From: Caulochytrium protostelioides
Lineage: Eukaryota; Chytridiomycota; Caulochytriomycetes; Caulochytriales; Caulochytriaceae
Direction of reading: 5' to 3'
Assembly (NCBI GenBank): GCA_003615045.1
Contig: ML014144.1
Location: 84,088-148,087, forward strand
Length of the DNA stretch: 64,000 nucleotides
How positions within the stretch are numbered: position 1 is the stretch's first letter; each line of letters opens with the position of its first letter. Below the pieces are notes generated by a model. The model did not search any database and was not told the DNA's origin. It was given only the letters and a program-made list of their open reading frames with translations. This document shows positions 38,701-45,965 of this stretch, piece by piece. The translations under genes were made by a program, and so were the position numbers.

Positions 38701-40491
38701 CCGGCGGCCGAGGTATCGCCGCCGCTGCTCAGCGGCCCCGCTTCCGCCACCACCGCGCACGGCAAGCCGCGGTCGTCAGGGAAACGCAATCGTCTCCAGA
38801 TCTTTACGCGAATCGGGTCTGAGCCGGTGCTCTCGGCGCTCGGTGACCCGCCCGCCTCCGTCGAGCCCTCGACCGGCTCGACGGGGCCGCTGCATCAGGC
38901 GCTGGCCAAAGCCACGAAGCCCGCGACGGCGGCGGCGGCGGCGACAACGACGACGATCACCGTCTCGCCGTCGCTCGGTGCCCTGAACACGGACTCGCCG
39001 CCGCCTCGCATTGGCAGTCTCGCGTCCAGCGTCCAGGGCAACGACATCGCCGCCGTGCTCGAGCGCACGCTCAACAACACGATCGCGCCGCTCTTCCAGT
39101 CCCAAGCCACCCTCATCCGCAGTCTCACCACATCGCAATCGCTTCCGGTCCCGGTGAGTTCAGCGTCCGTGGGCTCGACCTCTTTCCCTTCCCCTGCAGC
39201 GGCGGCGATCACGACGGTCACCCCGGCGACGACGGCGACGGCGGCGGCAGCGGCGGCGGCAGCGGCGGCGACGGCGGCGGCGACGGCGGCGCGTCTCGTC
39301 CAGGAGGACGCGGCGACGGCGGCATCGGTCGCCCACAGCTCGACGCCCTCGGCGCCCTCGCCGCAACTCGTGCCACACCGCCAAGCTTCGCGCCACCACA
39401 GCCAGCGGCACCCCTTCTACGCGCACGCCTTCGGCTCGCTCTCCTCGCCGGTCCTCGGGACCCTGGACAAGGCCGGCAGCAGTGCCGACGAGGCGGAGGC
39501 GCGCTGCGGCGGGATCGTCGGCAGTCGAAGCGAGGGCATGGATCTGCTCAATTCGCTCTTTACCCATACCGATGCGCCGTATGGCAGTGGCCGCGGCGAC
39601 GACGGCAACGGCAATGACTCCGGCGAGGGCGAGGGCGAGAATGGCGCGACCGACCGCGACGGCAGCGCTGATGGCGATGACGATGAAACGGCCGCGGGCG
39701 TCCGTGGCTCGTCGTCGCGTCTGCATCCGTCGACGGCCGAGACCGCGCCGCCCGGCTCGCCGCAGTCGTTCCATGCCGCCCCCATGAGTCGGTCGCCCTC
39801 GGGCCCGGTGCTCGCCGCGCCGCAGGCGGGCGGCGCCCGCGCCACCTTCACGCCGGCCGGCGCCGTCGCCACGCATTCGAGCACGAGCGCCGCGTCGCCG
39901 CTCGTGCTCCCGTCCGCGGTCAGCCCCGCGCCGTCGTCTTCGTCGTCGGCCGCCGCGACCACCGGCTCGAGCGCAAGCGGACCGCCGCTGTCGACGGCGA
40001 GCGCCACGTCGACGGCCACGACGGCGAGCGCCGCCTCGACCTCTCACGGCGTCCCGTTGCTCTCCCGCATGACGGCGTCGATTGCGCGGCACCGCGTGCG
40101 CGCCCTGCAGAGCGGCAGCGGCAGCGGCGCGAGCGGGCCCGACGAAAGCCCTGCGATGCCAAGCCGCCTCTCGCCCCCGTCGGAGAGCAGCCCGCGGCCG
40201 CGCAGCCTCCGAAGTCTCGAGCCGTCGGCTGCGGATGCTGACGCCGCCCAGGGCGCGCCGGTGGTGCCCGCTGTGTCCGCCGACGGCACGCCGGACACGG
40301 CCGAGACGGCCGCGCGGAGCGGGCCTGGCAGCGGCGTGTCCTCGTCGGCCGTCTCGGTGACGGGGTCCGTTTCGTCGAAGCGCGAGAAGTCGAAGGACAA
40401 AGAGAAGAGCTCGAGTCCGTTCGGCCATTACCTGGCGCGCAAGCTGGTGGGCAAGCGGGGCCAACAGCAACCCTCGCTGCCCTCATCCTAA
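32773..40491 (+). CDS. giant RhoGEF (Dbl-homology + interrupted PH) protein
   Basis: Predicted exchange factor for Rho/Cdc42-family GTPases, about 2,572 residues from the first ATG (32773). Roughly the first 1,020 residues are Ala/Ser/Thr/Pro low complexity. The DH domain covers about 1,034-1,223: RDQQLDELLTTERNYVGDLQ (CR1), FRKLAATKLDLRDYLIKPIQ and RICRYPLILRELVKH (CR3). A PH-like domain follows: FRGVFLFPNYLFVVKTKRS, then after about 140 residues of Ala/Thr/Ser insert, FWRLRVRSTGHYYDFIAKNE with RTVWLETLQKL as the C-terminal helix. The remaining thousand residues are Ser/Ala-rich with scattered basic patches, ending KSKDKEKSSSPFGHYLARKL then VGKRG. Single exon of 7.7 kb. DH assignment is strong; the split PH is inferred. 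Confidence 0.85.
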   Translation: MGPTQGASAPASLAPPAPAAPSLPPSPGSSARPLLDAATDAAAAGDGAGPSPWLPPVAADASLVGDDEAAGLLSPFGRSRAASTGSATAATPSHAQTPVAMATPCGDDRPPTDATASSLLLEHASAYATPFDSRDLIVASALVMPNQPVNDDGGSSSSSSSVKATAAPPAAALLSVSTAVTPAPDATTAGAHGRSAVRTGMLFLTPSGAALPDDLTSQADSDVADAVEPVHATPSLSLRTGDGGRNPDATNDSDNSNDGSHAAPRDGVDAPRSGMSTPDGPFSAVTALSASSLAPWAGTDVVATAPPSIPLPSPVAAPPSVAAPPLVTALPSTPPSATHSRAVSDHDSAFESDASFSDAVSEPTAVPARSAAVAAAGVAASLTASDLLMAMLPVVVDDAADRAPPPPGTLTVSASTSRFFALSQAPPPPRRQPSAACRLPPRLQSLNPRTRPLAATGAAAGGGSADPSTSSRPRRRTADGATDDGGSRAAAADDRRSTDTTGVAAPAAAHATSSHCDASPASPPPLSGPVDAGALSSRAARPKALTAAASASAGPASASAPAAPVHANGEGDALAAPRSALATAAADGAEVGSVTSLLSLPSIEGSSTWLKSETLNRSPDLHLEFHMSPAASTDQLGPASSAATVSAATAAAGKHADGRGPAQSAPGSVRKKASKKTDMAWRCEETSSSTIASTATAASTASPAAAHAPAASAANATATTASTAKNSKPSKRSASRGSTSGTKWFGRPSRRPSVPSVTADTADGRLSSAPPPPQSLVGGDPLLGVPYVDEPDATATSDAAAMALPVPLTRSFSGAPDVAFDAANASSSSSSTVAPQSQRRASLGLLGASRSDPLGLGLGRGPSRSPHFAGITATSDASLSDTASAASTASAAAHAFESHAGLARQLSKSNRRRHEADASIIPIHEHEALETDALAVAPSPFSGLRSASPLPRHDTVRSAPGRDENDGAADGAGGASLLAAHHSRPIRGGDGSGGGGGADSVSLRNGSLSDVLSQHHGESEFDSEEARLQRERIRRDQQLDELLTTERNYVGDLQILVDHGFSRLNRAAPLWIPAEKRAGFIRNGLELLQFQTQFLEWLETARAADLATDGPGAFRHVAQLFVDQQEAFEVYIVFCTQHDTALRILAEYERKSEMQTFASEFRKLAATKLDLRDYLIKPIQRICRYPLILRELVKHADASHPDYAVLSSALAAAQASALKIDSAKGFMENLQRTDRFFSRLENPQGVDVPPRAVLGEMMILASALLVCNHDHLPSKIQFRGVFLFPNYLFVVKTKRSMIHLKLCLRLSACDLILSTGRQTGGSMSPPASQSVHAARPATSMTTPAAAAAAAAATHTTATAALTASATPSTAATSTLKPAGGAGLDDAVSSPAKPRIAEKNTRPFSREASSLPVTAAAPAAYGATSAATAPSTAAPMGSQTSLSDAASSTGAPEPPSLFWRLRVRSTGHYYDFIAKNERERTVWLETLQKLPTDVDVAAEGDDADVDAAELMRSGRSHGDDELLIRPTMKSRRSSTRSSMSSGTPRLPSTKLTPHGDMALSPRLTPKSRVNSTGNLMAHLSELASHIDPTDSSATHHGASRPLFKSKSHSSRGSLENPEYTIISLGFGGTSFFFPQSSNDDLFLGHRDEPTEMAALGGLGSGGAGGTSDSRGLLLGSTQTATDDDSAAHATGVSTAAGTAGPTTAPLLPPLPPGAIPQRASPAPSPTPLPTQRQREVAPMRRQPSTTGSLGGDAPSSSALTVPSVPTAVSASGSPSMMATSLVVTSGAAPSAASASGSTVTATAPPLTAAPRGREGKSTGSLFWRGASSSSSATAASYAASHAGGAAKPMTRAAASHASADMLTAAHSRAATRTGLDFQWSKNQDVRLLRTPSVEAKLSDVVTPMQDGVPILSTTLVQRIAAESSLHHAKSGARGHHGHGSGHGGKNKRSSVLQIFGAAPYSALATAVACSSSSVGGTPAAEVSPPLLSGPASATTAHGKPRSSGKRNRLQIFTRIGSEPVLSALGDPPASVEPSTGSTGPLHQALAKATKPATAAAAATTTTITVSPSLGALNTDSPPPRIGSLASSVQGNDIAAVLERTLNNTIAPLFQSQATLIRSLTTSQSLPVPVSSASVGSTSFPSPAAAAITTVTPATTATAAAAAAAAAATAAATAARLVQEDAATAASVAHSSTPSAPSPQLVPHRQASRHHSQRHPFYAHAFGSLSSPVLGTLDKAGSSADEAEARCGGIVGSRSEGMDLLNSLFTHTDAPYGSGRGDDGNGNDSGEGEGENGATDRDGSADGDDDETAAGVRGSSSRLHPSTAETAPPGSPQSFHAAPMSRSPSGPVLAAPQAGGARATFTPAGAVATHSSTSAASPLVLPSAVSPAPSSSSSAAATTGSSASGPPLSTASATSTATTASAASTSHGVPLLSRMTASIARHRVRALQSGSGSGASGPDESPAMPSRLSPPSESSPRPRSLRSLEPSAADADAAQGAPVVPAVSADGTPDTAETAARSGPGSGVSSSAVSVTGSVSSKREKSKDKEKSSSPFGHYLARKLVGKRGQQQPSLPSS

Positions 40492-40794
40492 GGGTGGCCA
40501 GAGAGCCGCCCGACGGTCGGCGTTTTTTTTGTTGTATCGTTCATCGTCGCCCCGCTGCGCAGCAGTACTCGATGATCATGTAGAGATGGTTCAATCAAGA
40601 ATTCATAGAAAGGAAAAAAATAAGAAGCAGGACAGAGCGAAAGCGAGCGTAAGCGAGAAGGCGTTAACAGCAATAGTCAAAAAAAAAGATGGTGTTGGCC
40701 GGATTGGAGTCGGCCCACCACGACATCGCAACGGAGAGAGAAAAAGGGATAGGTGGAAAAGGGAGCTGTGGTCCAGCGAGGCGAGAGAGCCATG
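40492..40794. other. convergent intergenic region, RhoGEF / RabGAP
   Basis: About 300 bp between two stops, noticeably AT-rich with poly-A and poly-T runs (for example TTTTTTTT near 40523 and AAAAAAATAAG near 40615) suited to 3' ends of both transcripts. No gene seen. Confidence 0.5.
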
Positions 40795-42826
40795 TTAGTT
40801 CGGCGGCTGAGTCGTGGACTGTGTCAGATGGTTGGGCGAATCATGGAACAGACTCTGCCACATAAACGCTTCGGCGAGCAGCAACTCAATGTCCTTCTCC
40901 TCCCACCCGGCGGTCGGCAGCGACTGCAAAAACATGAGAATCTCCTGGAACTCCATCTCGCGCAGGCGGTCGCTCCACTTGACCAGGAACGCGGCGCACA
41001 CGTAGAGATGGAACTCGGAGAAGCCGAGGTCGCCTTCGGCGAGGTACGTATCCCACATGCGGATGATGCGGCGGAGCGAGATTTCGCGCATCAGCAGACA
41101 GTTCATCCAGCGGAACGCAAACTGCAAGAACTGGACGTTCTCGGCCACCAGGTGCGCGTGCAGCGGCGCATCAATGCGGTGGATCAGCTCCTGCAGCCGC
41201 GTGATCTGGCGCTGGATGCCCGGCTGGGCCGCGGTATAGTTGTCCTGGATGCCGTCGAGCAGCTTGCCGAGGCACCAGAAGCTGTCGGCCTCGACTTCGA
41301 CGAGCACGGCCGGGGGGATCGCGTCGACGGCCATCGTCTCGACATCGCGAATGTTGGGCGTGACGCTGGCCGCGAGGAACACCTGGAAAAAGGGCGTCAG
41401 CAGGTCGTTGATGCCCTGGACATAGCCGCTCGCGGGGCGTCGGATCGCCCAGCAGTAGAGCACGCGCTCGAGCGCCTGCTGGATACGGGGGTGCTGGTAG
41501 AGCGGGATGGAGGGGTTTGTGCGTTGCACGTCGATGTGGATCTGGTGGTACAGGCCCTGGTCGAGCGTCTCGACGCCCTTGCCGAACGTCTGCTGGACGT
41601 AGTCCTCATACTCAGAGCGCTTGCGCGCGAGCGTCGCGTCGCGCCGCGCCGAGTTTGCCGGCAGGTACCCCATCAGCAGCTTCCACACGAGATGGCGGAT
41701 CTCCTCGGGAATCCCGTTCCACGAAAGCTTGCGCAACATGTCCAGGTCCACCGTCGGGCTCTCCAGCAGCGCCTTGAACTTCGTGAACCGGATCGACAGG
41801 CTGTTCAGGGTCGCCAGCTCGCCGAGCATCTTGCTCTCGTCGCGGTTGAGCGCCGCCTCAGGGCTCGCATCCCGCGTCGGGCTCCCGGGCGGCGGGACCG
41901 ACGCCGGCAGCTCGCTGCCGCGGCGCGTGGCGCCCGTGCTGGCCGCCGCGGCCACCGCGCCTGCGCCGCCGGCCGCGGGGCTCGCTTCCGATGCCCGTCG
42001 CGTCATCGCGCTCTTCATGCCGTCAACCGCGTCGGCGGCGTCGTGGCTCGTCGCGGAATCCTGGGGGGCCGAGGTCACGCTGCTGGGTGCGGAGCGAGGG
42101 GCCTCGACGTGCGGCGATGTCGCTGTCGTCGTCGTTGCCACGGACAAGGCCGAGGGCGCGCCGGTCTTCACGCGTGCCGGTGGCTGGAAGGCCGAAGGGT
42201 CGACGGCGCGCGTCTCCGCCGTCGCGTCCGACGCCGGGGTCTCGTTCAGCGCCGGTCGAAGGAAGGGATGGGGGGCGTCCGCGCCGGGGTCGGGACCGAC
42301 GGCACGGTCGGACGGGGCTGGGCTCCCGTCGGACGGCGCGTCGTCGTCCGCGAGCTCGTCGCCGTCGTCCGAACGCGGCGATGGCGCGTCGTCCGAAGCG
42401 CCAAAGACGACGCGATGGAGCTGGTGCCAGCGCGGCGGCGCGGCCGGCGGATGGTAGGCCGCGGCGCTCCAGACGCGCGCGGTGCCCGGGAACTGGGCGA
42501 GGTAGGCGGCGGGGCCGGCGGCGGTGGGCGGCGGGTGGGCGGCGGCGCCGACACTTCGCCGGCCGCCGATCGGCCGCGACGACGGCAGCGGCGGCGACGC
42601 CGACCACGGCGCGTGCGGGTGCGCGGGCGGCGTGCCGACGACGGCGACGCCCGGCAGGAGCGTGAGCACGGAGGACCACGCGCGGGGCACGAAGGGCGCG
42701 CCGCGGTCCAGGACGGGCGCGGCGGGACCGCTGATCGACGCCGACGCCGGCGGCTGGCGCCGCGACGTGAACGCGGCGCCGGAGGAAGCGACGGGCGGCG
42801 CGGCGCTGGCCGGCGCAGGCTCCGAC

Positions 42827-42861
<35 letters not shown>

Positions 42862-43338
42862 GGCGGCGACGGTGTCGCTAGCGGCACGCGGGGGGGTCAC
42901 GGACCCTGCGAGGGTCGCGGCGACGGTGGCGGCGGCGGCAGCGGTGGACGCGGCGGCGGGCGTGTGGGCCGGCGCGCCGAGCGAGAAGCCCGAGAGGCCC
43001 GTCAGGTAGCCGAAGGCGCTGACGACGGAGGCGACGCTGGCGGCGCTGACGGCGCTCGCGGTGCGCGGGCGGGTGGCGGCCACGGGCGGGGAGAGCGCGA
43101 GCGTGGGCTCCGGCGCGTCCGGAAGGGCGGCGGCGTGCGGCGGGGACGAGGGCACGGGCAGCGGCTCGGCGTCGGCCGCGGCGGCGGGATCCGGCCCGGT
43201 GCGGTCGGCGGCGGACGCAGGGGTCACGGCGCGCGGCGGCGAGGCGCGCGGCGGCGACCGAGGCGCCGGGGAGCTCGATCGGCCGTCGGCGGCACGCGCG
43301 GCGGGGTGCGATGCGGCCGTGGTCGGCGGGCCCCCGGC

Positions 43339-43369
<31 letters not shown>

Positions 43370-43773
43370 ACGTCAGCGGGCGACCGCGGTGCGGGATCGG
43401 CAGCAGCGGCAGCGCCCAAAGACGCGGCGGCGGCGGGGACCGGCGACGGCGGGAGGAGGTGGACGATGGGCAGCGGAATCGTGGTCCACGTGGTGCGGAT
43501 GCCGCGGCCGCCGGGCGCCGGTTGGGAAGCCGTCGCCGACGGCGCTGCGCGGTGCGACGCGGCGGGGGGCGTGGCCACGATCGTGCGGTCGACGCGGCCC
43601 GGAAGACGCGGCGGCGGCACGGACGCGGCGGCCGGAACGGCGGTGGTGGCCGCAGCAGCAGCCGCCGCGGCAGCAGTGGCAGCGTCCGCAGTGGCGATCG
43701 GCGCGGTCAGAGAGGAGGACGCGACGTCGGGGTCGGACCGTGCCAACGCGCGCGACGGGGCGTCGCCAGGCAT
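40795..43773 (-). CDS. GYP1: RabGAP, TBC domain, Gyp1/TBC1D22 type
   Basis: GTPase-activating protein for Rab GTPases, 992 residues from the ATG at 43773. The N-terminal 640 residues are Ala/Pro/Ser low complexity. The TBC domain at about 675-955 matches the Gyp1/TBC1D22 subfamily: LRKLSWNGIPEEIRHLVWKL, LLMGYLPANSARRDATL, QIHIDVQRT with the arginine finger in the IxxDxxR motif, RRPASGYVQGINDLLTPFF with the glutamine finger in YVQG, LLDGIQDNYTAAQPGIQ, FAFRWMNCLLMREI, and LLAEAFMWQSLFHDSPNHL. Both catalytic fingers are present. In yeast, Gyp1 acts on Ypt1 at the Golgi; that role is inferred here. A Ser/Pro-rich link precedes the TBC domain. Confidence 0.93.
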
Positions 43774-43788
43774 TCACGAGGCGATCCC

Positions 43789-43823
<35 letters not shown>

Positions 43824-44059
43824 AGAGGAACACGGGAGCAACGGCGATCAGCGCGGCACGCCGGTCGTCGTAACTCGCCACGAGCCGATCGGCGATCGCG
43901 TCCCGCCACGGCGCCGTGGACGGCCTGACGGCGCCTGATGGCCGGACCCCGCGCAGGCCGCCCGCGCGTCGGCCGGTGCTGGCCGCCGGCCATCTGAGCA
44001 TGCGCCCGCGGAGATCCATTCGTCTTGAGCGGCGCGGCCCGAGACCGCCGACCGCGTGG

Positions 44060-44102
<43 letters not shown>

Positions 44103-44232
44103 GCGGCGGCGGGCGCGCTCGTGGCCGGCAGGCCTCCCAGGCCTGGCGCAGCGATCGCCCCCGCGTCGGGCGATGCCGCCGCCGCCGCTTCGGGCGCTCC
44201 TCTCGAGTCCCTGCGCGCGCGCGCAGGCCCAT

Positions 44233-44267
<35 letters not shown>

Positions 44268-44488
44268 CCCGTCGCGCATCATGCCGACCGGCGGTCGTGC
44301 GACCGTGTCGCGCGGCGGATCGTCGCCGCCCGGGTCACCCGCTTCCGACGGCGGCGGGTGCCATGCCTGCTGGCGGGATGGCCGACCCGGCGCCGCTAGG
44401 ACCGCGAGGCGCCGGCTGGCTAGCTGGCGCGCTCCCGGCTCGTCGGCCCATCGGCCACCGCGCGGGCAGCGACCCGCGTGATGCCGGT

Positions 44489-44524
44489 CGATGGCCTCCG
44501 ACCGATGGCCTCCGACCGATGGCC
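44489..44524. repeat. 14-bp tandem repeat (CGATGGCCTCCGAC)
   Basis: About 2.6 copies, the third trailing off after CGATGGCC. Confidence 0.85.
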
Positions 44525-45001
44525 GATAGCCCGACGGCGCTGTCGCGGGCGTCGTGAGCCAATTTTTTTTTTGGTGGCGCGCGCCGTCGGGTCCGTGTTC
44601 CCCATTCGATCGGCGCAGCAGGACGCTGGGGCTTGGTCGGCCGCGGGCTCGCGGGATCCCGGCGGTGAGCGCCCGCGCACGCGCCCAGCGGCGGCTGCGG
44701 CCGCGGCGGTGGCCGCAGCCGCTGCTGCCGATGCGCGGGCCGCCCGCCCGCCGGCTGAGACGGCGCCGACGGCGTGCGCGGACCTTGGCGGCGCCGTGCG
44801 GGCGCCACGGCGCGTTGACCGAATGACGTGCGCAGCGACGCCCGCGACGCCCGCGACGCCCGGCTCTCGCGTCCGTCCGTCCTGCCGGCCGCGGCCCGTC
44901 CGCCATGGCCGGCAGGACCCTCGGGCCTTCGGTGGCCTGATTCGTTCAGAGAGGACTCGCGCTCCCGCCTGCGCTGGCGCGGGGTCGGCGACGTCCGAGT
45001 G

Positions 45002-45036
<35 letters not shown>
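45002..45036. repeat. (CTG)n trinucleotide run
   Basis: About twelve CTG units in non-coding DNA, five bases upstream of a 10-bp tandem array. Confidence 0.9.
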
Positions 45037-45037
<1 letters not shown>

Positions 45038-45040
45038 GAA

Positions 45041-45080
45041 GCTCTCAGGACCTCTCAGGACCTCTCAGGACCTCTCAGGA
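45041..45080. repeat. 10-bp tandem repeat (CCTCTCAGGA)x4
   Basis: Four head-to-tail copies, the first beginning G instead of C. A half unit (GCTC) follows. Confidence 0.95.
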
Positions 45081-45614
45081 GCTCCCCCGCCGCCGACCCA
45101 GCCGCCGGCCCCAGCACCCCCTAGCCCCTGGCGCTGGGCGGGCTCCTCCACCGCCCACGGGCCGCGGTGACGACGATGATGCCGATGATGCCGACGGCCG
45201 AGGGCCACGCCGTTCCACTCTACAACCTCGCGGTCGCCTGCTTCGTCAGGCATCACGCCGCAGGACCGCCACCTGGAGCGGGCGGCCGGCCGTGCCGCCG
45301 CGCCGACCACAGCGGACCTCAGCAGACCACAGCAGGACCCGTGCGCGTGCGCGTCGGCGGCGGCGGCGGCGGCGGTGGCGACGGCGACGGCGGCGGCGGC
45401 GGCGGGCGCAGGACCCCTACCCATGGCCGGGGCGCCCGAGGGACGGGACTCGCGCAGGGACTCACGACACCGGACGCCGACGGCTTCGCTCCTCGTCTCC
45501 GCGCGGCATCCCTCCCTCGAGCGCTCGGCGCAGGCGCCGGATGGCCCGTGCCGACGGTGCCGCGGGCGCGTGTCCCACCTCGGCCGCCGCCGCCGCCGCC
45601 GCCGCCGCCGACTA

Positions 45615-45620
45615 CATATA
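45615..45620 (+). promoter_or_regulatory. possible TATA-like element
   Basis: CATATA in an otherwise GC-rich context, about 350 bp before the ATG of the Thr-rich orphan. Position and orientation are compatible with a core promoter with a long leader; nothing more can be shown. Confidence 0.25.
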
Positions 45621-45965
45621 CCGACGGCGCCCGCCGCCCGCCCAACGACGTTCCTGGAGCTCCCATCCGCCTGGCGACCTCCCTCGCACGCCTGAAGGCC
45701 GGGTGGCCCTGCCGATGCTCGCCGTATCCGCTGCTAGAGGTCACTTCCGCCACGCTCGACGACGGCAGTCCCACCACGCGTCGTGCCGCATCAATATCCC
45801 CGACCGGCTGCCTCATCGCCTCTCGCCCCTGTGGCATCGAAAAAGCAAAGAAAAACTCCGACGGCTCTCCTGGTGGTGGTTCTCCATCCCGCTGCTGGGC
45901 TTCCCATCCCGGTCGCCGACCTCATCTCCGCGTTTGGATTGCGACCAACGTCAGCGATATCCATC

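Larger units (their letters stand above)
43774..45965. other. divergent intergenic region, RabGAP / Thr-rich orphan
   Basis: About 2.2 kb. Contains GGC runs (about 44055-44113), an ACG run (about 44233-44266), a 14-bp tandem (44489-44524), CCAAT next to a run of T (about 44560-44573), a CTG run (about 45002-45036), a 10-bp tandem (45041-45080) and another GGC-rich tract (about 45355-45410). No gene supported. Confidence 0.55.

Noticed and set aside
40753-43938. 1,061-residue plus-strand frame opposite the RabGAP gene
   Set aside because: Antisense shadow: extremely Arg/Gly-rich, starts at a non-ATG codon, while the minus strand encodes an unmistakable TBC domain.
43774-45965. Possible tRNA or other small RNA genes in the long intergenic regions
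   Set aside because: I looked for T-loop-like GGTTCRA motifs and clover-leaf arms in the intergenic DNA and found none that fit; a dedicated covariance search would be needed to exclude them.
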